Positions 1 to 5,288 of a stretch of 5,288 bases of DNA are shown here, piece after piece. The notes under the pieces were generated by a model. It searched no databases and was not told where the DNA came from. It saw nothing but the letters and a program-made list of their open reading frames with translations. The stretch lies in the NCBI GenBank assembly GCA_047635955.1, contig JBLIGW010000065.1, forward strand, positions 1 through 5,288, read 5' to 3'. How positions within the stretch are numbered: the stretch's first letter is position 1; the number at the start of each line of letters is the position of its first letter. The position numbers and the translations under genes were made by a program. Source of the stretch: WFTC01 sp047635955. GTDB lineage: Bacteria > Patescibacteriota > Gracilibacteria > UBA1369 > 2-02-FULL-48-14.

Positions 1-1
1 T

Positions 2-202
2 GACTTAAATTGTTTTTTTTGATGGACATCGACAGAGATAAGCAGTAAAGATTATTTCATCTATGACAAAACCTTAGCCCTTAGCATTCTCAACTTTCAA
101 AAGTCTACTTACTCTGATAGTTCAGAATTAGATCTAGCCCCGCTTTCCCCTTTAATAGATTTCACCTTAAAATATGGAGATACAAAGAATAAAAACTCGT
201 GA
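2..202 (+). other. Possible 3' end of an upstream gene, with an in-frame UGA at 20-22
   Basis: This frame is open from the left edge to a TGA at 200-202, apart from one TGA at 20-22. The 59 codons from 23 to 199 contain no ATG, GTG or TTG, so they cannot be a stand-alone gene with a usual start. They read as ordinary protein (for example KDYFIYDKTLALSILNF). The other two forward frames are closed at 1-3 and 6-8, so a simple indel in the T8 run at 13-20 would not connect them to an open upstream frame inside this window. The tail would overlap the next gene by 29 bases. It may be a decayed or recoded gene end, or a chance opening in AT-rich DNA. I do not recognise the sequence. Apart from this frame, I see nothing definite in bases 1-173. 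Confidence 0.25.
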
Positions 203-554
203 GAGTATTGAATGGCCTGCGTTTGAAAGAACCGGTACGAACAAACTCCCAGCAGCACTAAAAGAAAAAAGAATTAACATCCTTTACGCTTTAATAGATC
301 CAGCAATGAAAGCTTTATGGTTTTCCATAGAACGCTACAAGAATGATAACTCCATAACTTTTCGACTTATCAACTCTCAAGAGTCAGCAGAATTCAGTCC
401 TGAAGCTGCTCGAAAAAGTTTAGATGACGCACTTACTCAATTAAAAGAATTTGGAATTGAGGAGTCAATAAGCTATGCAGGTGTCCAGGAAAGACCAGCC
501 TCTGGCGTATTAGAAGCCACACGAGTTGCAATCATCAACATCAAGATCGATTAA
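174..554 (+). CDS. Hypothetical protein, 126 residues
   Basis: I do not recognise this protein and assign no function. It is a small soluble protein with no signal peptide or membrane segment. The N-terminus is basic and polar and contains an IEWPAFERTG stretch (residues 12-21). Hydrophobic segments around residues 34-41, 47-53 and 116-124 look like beta strands. Residues 75-93 (SPEAARKSLDDALTQLKEF) look like an amphipathic helix, so a compact alpha+beta domain is likely. ATG 174 was chosen because an in-frame TAA lies at 168-170 and no ATG, GTG or TTG follows in frame until Met45. Starting at Met45 would lose the N-terminal third. No Shine-Dalgarno sequence precedes the start. The gene ends just before the tRNA promoter and has no hairpin terminator of its own. 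Its start overlaps the tail of a start-less open frame. Coding status is likely from length and composition, but no family supports it. Confidence 0.65.
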   Translation: MEIQRIKTRESIEWPAFERTGTNKLPAALKEKRINILYALIDPAMKALWFSIERYKNDNSITFRLINSQESAEFSPEAARKSLDDALTQLKEFGIEESISYAGVQERPASGVLEATRVAIINIKID

Positions 555-556
555 GC

Positions 557-585
557 TTGTCAAAGCATCTAAGTTGATTTAGAAT
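557..585 (+). promoter_or_regulatory. Sigma70-type promoter of the tRNA-Arg gene
   Basis: The -35 element TTGTCA (557-562) and the -10 element TAGAAT (580-585) each match consensus at five of six positions. They are separated by exactly 17 bases. Transcription would start near 592, about five bases before the mature tRNA 5' end, which suits a tRNA promoter. The -35 begins three bases after the stop codon of the preceding gene. Confidence 0.7.
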
Positions 586-596
586 CGCGTGCGTGT

Positions 597-673
597 GCAC
601 CCGTGGCTCAACTGGATAGAGCATCGGTCTTCGGAACCGAGGGTTATAGGTTCGAATCCTATCGGGTGCACCA
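597..673 (+). tRNA. tRNA-Arg (anticodon UCG)
   Basis: The 77-base sequence folds as a complete cloverleaf. The acceptor arm GCACCCG (597-603) pairs with CGGGTGC (663-669). The D stem is GCTC/GAGC (606-609 with 619-622). The anticodon stem TCGGT/ACCGA (624-628 with 636-640) closes the loop CTTCGGA. The T arm has a TTCGAAT loop between ATAGG and CCTAT. The anticodon TCG at 631-633 reads CGA and probably other CGN arginine codons. Discriminator A670 is followed by a genome-encoded CCA (671-673). CGA is the most used Arg codon in the next gene (5 of 10), consistent with demand for this tRNA. Confidence 0.97.
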
Positions 674-676
674 TTT

Positions 677-696
677 CAAGGAAACCCTTGCTTTTT
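677..696 (+). terminator. Weak hairpin plus T-run after the tRNA
   Basis: CAAGG (677-681) pairs with CCTTG (686-690) around an AAAC loop, followed by CTTTTT. The five-pair stem is short, so this may be only a partial intrinsic terminator or a 3' processing boundary of the tRNA. Some readthrough into the next gene is plausible. Confidence 0.45.
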
Positions 697-715
697 GAGC
701 ATCAAGACTCATAAT
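688..715 (+). promoter_or_regulatory. Weak candidate promoter of the membrane protein gene
   Basis: A -10-like CATAAT lies at 710-715 (five of six consensus positions). A poor -35, TTGCTT, lies 16 bases upstream at 688-693 and overlaps the tRNA terminator hairpin. The -10 overlaps the left arm of the AT-rich inverted repeat at 713-731. The alternative is readthrough transcription from the tRNA promoter. Confidence 0.3.
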
Positions 716-731
716 TTAATTAACTTAAATT
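713..731. repeat. AT-only inverted repeat adjoining a start codon
   Basis: The perfect 7-base arms AATTTAA (713-719) and TTAAATT (725-731) are separated by TTAAC. The right arm ends on the base before the ATG at 732. It could be an operator or a weak RNA hairpin at the translation start. In AT-rich DNA it could also be coincidence. Confidence 0.35.
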
Positions 732-2159
732 ATGAACATGAAAAAACTCAAAACAAGCGCATGGTTCTCATCTGACACCCTGGCTGCACTCGCGCTTGCT
801 TTCTTTATGGTACTCACCCACTGGGGGTTCTGGGACAAAGGAGTAATGGCTCTCGGGTGGAATGCCAGTGTTTTCTGGATAGGGCTACTTGGATACCTTT
901 TCCATAAATCACCAAGTCCAAAACTAAAAAAACGATCCGCCATCTGGATCCCACTTCTGCTCATGGCACTCAGCTTCGGACTTTATGAGAACCCATGGCT
1001 TAAGTTTATTTCACTTGCAGTTCTTCCTCTCAGCACAGGAGTTTTCTACCTTTACGGACAAATGGAATCAGGAAAAAAAAGATGGTGGGGCTTAGATTTC
1101 TTATCACAATTAGGACATCACCTGCTAAAACCTACAATGAAAGTTGAGAAAAGCGTCACTCAACTCACTCAAGAAATATTTCGATTCAAAAGTAACAAAC
1201 GTGCTAAAAGCATTCTCATTGGACTAGGAATTTTACTTATTCTTTTGCTTGTAGTTGTTCTACCTCTACTAGGATCTGCCGATGCCGTATTCAATAGCTA
1301 TCTCAACACAATTAACAAGAAAATCGCAGACCTACTTAATGGAAGTCTAATATGGAGATCCATTAGTTTCATCACACTTTCTGTTGCTTTTCTTGCTTTC
1401 TTCAAAGGATGGATTGGAAAGATTCAACTTAAAGATGAACCTGAACTCAAAGCCCACGACGACTGGATTTCAGGAATTGTTTTAGGTGGACTACTTGGGA
1501 CCTACCTACTCTTCCTCAGCATTCAAGTTTCTTACCTCTTTGTTGGAAGCCTACCTATTAATTTCAATAGCACCGTTCAGTTTGTAAAATCTGGATTTTG
1601 GCAACTTTTCTTCCTATCGATACTCAATGGTGTTTTGTTCTTCAACTTTTACCGACGAACTCAAAAACCTGCTCAGATCATTTTGAAAGTATTCATCATG
1701 ACCTCAGGACTACTTCTTGTCTCTGCAGCATGGCGTATGGCTCTTTATGTGACAAACCACGGACTAAGTTATGAAAAGTTCTTTGCAGCCTACACAACGC
1801 TATTTGGACTCATTGTTTTCATTATCCTAGCCTGGGCTAGCTTTTCAAAAAAGAAACTCAATCTATTCAAAGCCTTCAGCTTCATGGCACTTTGGTTTTA
1901 CGCCATTGCCACAGTACTACCTGTAGAACAAATCATACTCCGCAGTAACGTTGCCCTCAGTCAGAGTGAAGACTCAAAGATTGAACTTGTTGAGCTCATC
2001 ATGCTCTCTGCTGATGTTTACGGAGTAACCAAAACAGAATACGTACTTTGGGGGGAAGATGGCTTTCTATTCTGGGAAGCATGGCTAACAGAAACTGAAA
2101 AAGACATCAACAATCGAGAATGGTATGAATACAACTTCAGCCTAATAATGAACAAATGA
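732..2159 (+). CDS. Polytopic membrane protein, DUF4153/DUF4173 type
   Basis: A 475-residue integral membrane protein of unknown function. Hydrophobicity suggests about eleven transmembrane segments, near residues 14-34, 38-57, 69-85, 88-108, 159-181, 207-227, 245-272, 286-306, 317-338, 348-370 and 377-397. A basic amphipathic stretch (about 111-158) separates the fourth and fifth. Several motifs recall the DUF4153/DUF4173 families: LPLLGSADAVF at the end of segment 5 (177-187), a KSGFW stretch before segment 8, the WRMALYVTNHGLS stretch (334-346), an Asn-Val near 406, and LSAD (425-428) in the soluble tail. The last ~75 residues are aromatic and acidic, with several Trp. I chose ATG 732. A second ATG at 738 (Met3) is an equal alternative, and neither has a Shine-Dalgarno sequence. 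The stop codon overlaps the start of the next gene by four bases. Family assignment rests on remembered motifs. Members have no established reaction. Confidence 0.85.
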   Translation: MNMKKLKTSAWFSSDTLAALALAFFMVLTHWGFWDKGVMALGWNASVFWIGLLGYLFHKSPSPKLKKRSAIWIPLLLMALSFGLYENPWLKFISLAVLPLSTGVFYLYGQMESGKKRWWGLDFLSQLGHHLLKPTMKVEKSVTQLTQEIFRFKSNKRAKSILIGLGILLILLLVVVLPLLGSADAVFNSYLNTINKKIADLLNGSLIWRSISFITLSVAFLAFFKGWIGKIQLKDEPELKAHDDWISGIVLGGLLGTYLLFLSIQVSYLFVGSLPINFNSTVQFVKSGFWQLFFLSILNGVLFFNFYRRTQKPAQIILKVFIMTSGLLLVSAAWRMALYVTNHGLSYEKFFAAYTTLFGLIVFIILAWASFSKKKLNLFKAFSFMALWFYAIATVLPVEQIILRSNVALSQSEDSKIELVELIMLSADVYGVTKTEYVLWGEDGFLFWEAWLTETEKDINNREWYEYNFSLIMNK

Positions 2160-2890
2160 AAACTCTTAAAATTGGCTTAATTGGCCATGGACATTTTGGC
2201 AGCGCCTTGGCGCATAAGATTCAAAGCAAAACTCAATTTGAATTAATAATTTCTCATAGCAGAAAAGAAAGTACAACTGTTGCTAAAAACTCTGATCTGA
2301 TTTTGCTTACCGTAAGACCCCAACACGTAAAAGATGCTCTAATTGAGCTCAAACCTTACCTAGAAGGTAAACTTGTAATCTCTTTTGCAGCTGCTCTACC
2401 AAAAGACTGGCTAGCAAAAATTGTTGGGAGCAAAACCACAATTATTCGAGCTATGGCAGACATCGACTTCATGCAAATAATCTCTGAAGAAAACAGAGAA
2501 GCTGCAGAGCTACTCGCTGCCGTTTCCCAGTACCCTTTGATTCAAACGAAGAAAGAATCGGACATTGACGCTATGACGCCCTTTTTAGGCTGTCTGCCTG
2601 GGATTGCAGCCTGGCAACACCATAACCATCCTAATGAAGCCACAGCCTGGTTAAACAAGTGGTGCAAGCTCACAGAATCCATACTTGGCATCCCTAAAAA
2701 GGTTCCCCAAGCCATAATCCAAAAAGTCATAGCTAAAGGCAAGTTTGAGAAACAAATTACAGAAGTTGCAACCCCTGGAGGCATCACAGCGTCAATGCTT
2801 GACGCAATGAATCAAGGCGAGCTAAATCACGAACAAGTATTTAAAATAGGAGCAAAGCGCATTCAAGACACTGCTGATTCACTCACGTAA
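2156..2890 (+). CDS. ProC-like NAD(P)-dependent oxidoreductase (divergent P5C reductase fold)
   Basis: A 244-residue cytosolic protein resembling pyrroline-5-carboxylate reductase, which makes proline from P5C using NAD(P)H. The N-terminal Rossmann fold begins with a beta strand and G10-x-G12-x-x-G15 (GHGHFG). LLTVRPQHV (50-58) and LVISFAAALP (73-82) match the usual 'ILAVKPQ' and 'ISIAAG' segments. The C-terminal dimerisation domain is recognisable from DAMTPFLGCLPG (138-149) and ATPGGIT (205-211). T211 aligns with the conserved substrate-contacting Thr of the SPGG-x-T motif. Key positions differ: RAMADID (98-104) replaces the usual RAMPNTP, and LGCLPGI replaces SGSGPAY. It is also shorter than typical ProC (about 260-280 residues). 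I therefore give no gene symbol; the true substrate may differ. ATG 2156 overlaps the preceding stop as ATGA, implying translational coupling. The gene ends three bases before a strong terminator. Confidence 0.85.
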   Translation: MKTLKIGLIGHGHFGSALAHKIQSKTQFELIISHSRKESTTVAKNSDLILLTVRPQHVKDALIELKPYLEGKLVISFAAALPKDWLAKIVGSKTTIIRAMADIDFMQIISEENREAAELLAAVSQYPLIQTKKESDIDAMTPFLGCLPGIAAWQHHNHPNEATAWLNKWCKLTESILGIPKKVPQAIIQKVIAKGKFEKQITEVATPGGITASMLDAMNQGELNHEQVFKIGAKRIQDTADSLT

Positions 2891-2892
2891 AC

Positions 2893-2922
2893 AAAAAGCC
2901 CCCCATTCCGGCAGGGCTTTTT
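2893..2922. terminator. Bidirectional rho-independent terminator between convergent genes
   Basis: AAAAAGCCC (2893-2901) pairs perfectly with GGGCTTTTT (2914-2922) around a 12-base loop. The A-tract and T-tract give a U-run on either strand. It fills most of the 39-base gap between the ProC-like gene (ends 2890) and the convergent SLH protein gene (stop TAG at 2930-2932), so it probably serves both. Confidence 0.85.
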
Positions 2923-2929
2923 CACTAAG

Positions 2930-5107
2930 CTACAACTGAACCAAGTATCTATAAAGTTCTTCCGCCATATCCCCACGAGAACGTCCATCTGAAGCGTTAA
3001 AGTCTTCACCGGGTGTTTCCTCCAGGATACCAAGAGAAGAGGCCTTCCAGACGTAAATAGCGTACCAAGCACTAGTATCCAAATCAGGATAAGAAAGCCT
3101 GCTCACGGTAGCACCTTCAGTTAAACCTTCTTCATAAACATTGAATAAGATTTTCAAAGCTTCCACCTTGTTAACTGTATCTCCTGGACGGAACGTTCCA
3201 TCAGGATAACCAGCCACCCATCCCTGGGCTTCAGCATAACAAACATATTTTGAATACCATTCGTCCCTCACGTCAGGGAAACAATTCTTGTAAGTATTTT
3301 CATCTGGTGAAATCTCACGAGCCTCAATTAGAATTTTAAGTAGTTCCGCTCGATTGATAACTCCATCAGAATTAAAACTTCCATCAGGGTATCCTTCAAA
3401 AACTCCCATATCAACTAAGCTGGAAATGGACTCATAATGATCATCTAAGAAAGATAGATCCGTAAACAACCACTCTTCAGTGGTGAGCGTAATGTTATTA
3501 CTCACCTCACCTACTTGATCTTCATTTGAATCATAAGCATAAACCTCAAAAGTATATGACTCACTGTCTTCCAAGCCTGTTACAACTGAAGAAGTTATGT
3601 AACCTTGATCAATTGTTTTTACATACCAATCATCGTTTCCATCTACGTACCAAATGTCATACAGAACAATGTCACTATCCGGTCGATTCCAAGAAAGCGT
3701 TGCTGAGTCAGAATCATAAGAGTTAATACTCAAAGTTAGTTCATCTGTAATTCGAACCTCATTATTTTGAGCCGGCTCTTCTCCATCTTTATCACCTGTC
3801 TCTTCAACTTCAACGGTAGTTGTATCTACTTCAGGAACGTCTCCATATTGAGCGTAGTAGTAGTAAAGGTAACCTTCGTCAAAAATCAGGTCTGGATCTG
3901 AAACTGAATCAAAATCAGCATCAAGTGCTGAAATAATAACAACCACCGCATCATAAGAACCCATATCAGAGATAGAAATAGTCTCAGCCATTTCTTCATA
4001 CTCATCAACATAAACTCTCACGGCCTCCTCACCCAAGTAATCATTCCCGTCTACAGGAACCAAAGTGAGCGCATACTCAACACCATCTGCCTTAACCATT
4101 TGGAAGTAGAAGGCATCGTCACTCCCATCATTTTCAAAATAAAGATAATTGGACCCATAAAGGGCAGGAGCATAAACTTCGTCAATCAAAGTAAGCTCTC
4201 CCATTACCAAATCGTCTAGAAGAAAAACATCAGGGTACAAATACCCCTCTTCGTAATAGTCCAGATCTAAATTCCAAAGAGCAAATTCAGCGTAGGCTTC
4301 ATCTAGAAAACCCCCTTCCTCACCCACAACTTCAGAAACCACTTCATACAAAGCAGCCATATCAGCATAGTCAACTGAAGAAGATTGGTACTCTTCCCAA
4401 ATACCCAAAACCACATCATCACCAAATTGTTCAGACAGGTAACGTGGCCAGATACTCATTGCGTATTCATACAAAGTCCCTGAAGGCACGTAAGCCGCAA
4501 AAATTGAAAAATCTGGATAGTCAAAATAATCATTCAAATACCCCACATAGTCATCAATATCGTCATAAAGCAAATCTTCACTCCACGTTGCGGTGGATTC
4601 AGCCAAATTTATTCCTTGATCGTAATAAGCAAAATCAACACCCATATCAAATTGAATCACATGGAAAAACTCATGTGCCATGGTCACTTGAAGCAGCTCA
4701 TCTGACAGAAAAGGATTAATCGCTACATAAGGATCTCCATTACTCAGAATAGAAGTTATTCCCAAAGCACCTGCGGAAAGATAAGTATCATTATCATCCA
4801 GAATAATCGCCGTTCGACGCTCAGAGTCTGAGTTCACTTCAGGGTAGCCCATATCATCGATAAAAACTTCCCACGAAAGTTCAGCAGTTTCAGCAAGCAA
4901 TTCAATCACATCAGCAATCCCGTCATTATCTGAATCCGCTTGTCCTTCAATTAAATCCGAAAATTCCAAACGAAAATGTTCTGTAATAATAGAATTTTTC
5001 TTAATAAATCCACTTTGAATACTAGATTCAAAACTAGCCGCTTGAGCCAAAGGCATAGCAAAAAGCGCAGTAATAAGGGCCGTGGCGAGAACGTGTCGTA
5101 GTTTCAT
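2930..5107 (-). CDS. Secreted HExxH metalloprotease-like protein with FN3 and three SLH domains
   Basis: A 725-residue exported surface protein. Residues 1-23 form a signal peptide (MKLRH, a hydrophobic core, then cleavage at AQA|A). A DSDNDGIAD loop (58-66) resembles a calcium-binding DxDxDG site. HEFFH (145-149) is a zinc-binding HExxH, with E146 the likely catalytic base. E170 in NLAESTATW is the likely third, gluzincin-type ligand. The segment resembles the MXAN_6640-type putative metalloproteases. A beta-rich region (about 300-420) and an acidic linker (425-450) lead to a fibronectin type III domain (about 451-543, with W473 and Y518). SLH repeats lie at about 547-597, 608-658 and 671-723. 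The first two have GYPDG motifs. The third is degenerate. SLH repeats normally bind cell-wall polysaccharide, so the protein is probably anchored at the cell surface. The ATG at 5105-5107 places the signal peptide correctly. No Shine-Dalgarno sequence precedes it, and peptidase activity is inferred. Confidence 0.92.
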   Translation of the reverse strand: MKLRHVLATALITALFAMPLAQAASFESSIQSGFIKKNSIITEHFRLEFSDLIEGQADSDNDGIADVIELLAETAELSWEVFIDDMGYPEVNSDSERRTAIILDDNDTYLSAGALGITSILSNGDPYVAINPFLSDELLQVTMAHEFFHVIQFDMGVDFAYYDQGINLAESTATWSEDLLYDDIDDYVGYLNDYFDYPDFSIFAAYVPSGTLYEYAMSIWPRYLSEQFGDDVVLGIWEEYQSSSVDYADMAALYEVVSEVVGEEGGFLDEAYAEFALWNLDLDYYEEGYLYPDVFLLDDLVMGELTLIDEVYAPALYGSNYLYFENDGSDDAFYFQMVKADGVEYALTLVPVDGNDYLGEEAVRVYVDEYEEMAETISISDMGSYDAVVVIISALDADFDSVSDPDLIFDEGYLYYYYAQYGDVPEVDTTTVEVEETGDKDGEEPAQNNEVRITDELTLSINSYDSDSATLSWNRPDSDIVLYDIWYVDGNDDWYVKTIDQGYITSSVVTGLEDSESYTFEVYAYDSNEDQVGEVSNNITLTTEEWLFTDLSFLDDHYESISSLVDMGVFEGYPDGSFNSDGVINRAELLKILIEAREISPDENTYKNCFPDVRDEWYSKYVCYAEAQGWVAGYPDGTFRPGDTVNKVEALKILFNVYEEGLTEGATVSRLSYPDLDTSAWYAIYVWKASSLGILEETPGEDFNASDGRSRGDMAEELYRYLVQL

Positions 5108-5168
5108 GTTTATAATTTTAGAGTCGGGCTATACTATACACTCCTGACACACATTTAAAAAATTTCTC
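5108..5168. promoter_or_regulatory. Divergent promoter region of the SLH protein and priA genes
   Basis: This 61-base AT-rich gap must carry the starts for two divergent genes. TATACTATA (5130-5138) offers a plus-strand -10 (TATACT, 5130-5135) and an overlapping minus-strand -10 (TATAGT, complement of 5133-5138). A further perfect plus-strand TATAAT lies at 5111-5116. The matching -35 elements are poor: minus-strand TTTTTA at 5156-5161 and plus-strand TGTTTA at 5107-5112. The predicted leaders are short, roughly 18 and 27 bases. Neither start has a Shine-Dalgarno sequence. Confidence 0.4.
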
Positions 5169-5288
5169 ATGTACGCTGAAGTGCTCGTTAACCATGCCTA
5201 CGCCAGACGAAGAGAACGTCTCACCTATGAAGTGCCACAAGGTACTAAAATTGAGGAGGGCACAGGGGTAATGATCCCTTTTCAGAAA
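5169..5288 (+). CDS. priA: Primosomal protein N' (PriA helicase), N-terminal 40 codons only
   Basis: Only the first 40 residues lie in the window, and the frame is still open at the right edge. They read MYAEVLVNHAYARRRERLTY and continue with EVP, a Gly and a V-M-IPF motif (residues 34-38). This is the pattern of the PriA N-terminal 3'-DNA-binding domain: an initial 'AEV-V' strand, a 'F/L-x-Y-x-VP' strand, then 'G-x-x-V-x-VPF'. PriA recognises stalled or D-loop forks and reloads the replicative helicase. Start ATG 5169 fits the family N-terminus exactly. No Shine-Dalgarno sequence is visible. The gene is transcribed away from the SLH protein gene. Identification rests on a short stretch, and the helicase motifs are outside the window. 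Confidence 0.75.
   Translation, partial: MYAEVLVNHAYARRRERLTYEVPQGTKIEEGTGVMIPFQK

Noticed and set aside
13..20. T8 run as the U-tract of a terminator
   Set aside because: Only twelve bases precede it in the window and they form no stem, so it cannot be supported from this sequence.
21..66. SECIS-like hairpin after the UGA at 20-22
   Set aside because: The only nearby complementarity (GATG/CATC) leaves a two-base loop, and no stable stem-loop at the usual distance was visible.
597..731. tRNA-Arg as an integration site with a downstream repeat of its 3' end
   Set aside because: No second copy of the tRNA 3' end and no integrase gene are present in the window.
725..964. 79-codon open frame on the minus strand
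   Set aside because: It lies wholly antisense to the start of the membrane protein gene and has no recognisable motif. The plus-strand frame has clear membrane segments.
2157..2159. UGA read as glycine (code 25), as in some Gracilibacteria
   Set aside because: Readthrough would add only six codons before TAA and would break a classic ATGA overlap. Every large frame here is complete under the standard code.
2542..3072. Two minus-strand open frames (2542-2787 and 2863-3072)
   Set aside because: The first is antisense to the ProC-like C-terminal domain. The second crosses the terminator and lies in another frame of the SLH region. Both are shadows.
3526..4719. Plus-strand open frames at 3526-3726 and 4444-4719
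   Set aside because: They are antisense to the FN3 and protease-domain coding sequence. Their His/Lys/Gln-rich content is what complementing an Asp/Glu/Tyr-rich gene produces.

Overview
This AT-rich window holds five protein-coding genes, one of them cut by the right edge, and one tRNA gene. The best clue to the organism is the long secreted protein on the minus strand. It has a signal peptide, a HExxH metalloprotease-like domain, a fibronectin type III domain and three C-terminal S-layer homology (SLH) repeats. The middle SLH repeat carries a cysteine pair of a kind I associate with uncultivated Patescibacteria/CPR lineages, especially Peregrinibacteria or Gracilibacteria relatives. No gene start has a visible Shine-Dalgarno sequence. 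TAA, TAG and TGA all appear to act as stops, so the standard bacterial code fits better than UGA recoding. The lineage assignment is an inference and is only moderately secure.

Left part (1-731): the first ~200 bases contain a start-less open frame that may be the tail of an upstream gene. It overlaps a small unrecognised 126-residue gene (174-554). A strong sigma70-type promoter (557-585) then drives a tRNA-Arg(UCG) gene (597-673), which has an encoded CCA end and a weak terminator-like hairpin behind it. An AT-only inverted repeat lies flush against the next start codon.

Middle part (732-2890): a two-gene unit with an ATGA stop/start overlap. The first gene encodes a polytopic membrane protein of the DUF4153/DUF4173 type. 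The second encodes a divergent ProC-like (pyrroline-5-carboxylate reductase fold) NAD(P)-dependent enzyme. The overlap suggests translational coupling and possibly a shared role.

Right part (2891-5288): a bidirectional terminator separates that unit from the convergent gene for the 725-residue SLH-anchored, metalloprotease-like surface protein. That protein is extraordinarily acidic: residues 99-439 contain only three Lys/Arg. A 61-base divergent promoter region separates it from the start of a primosomal protein N' (priA) gene, of which only the first 40 codons are present.

I found no CRISPR array, insertion sequence or obvious defence system. The parts most worth following up are the SLH metalloprotease, the membrane protein/ProC-like pair, and the open frame interrupted by UGA at the left edge.
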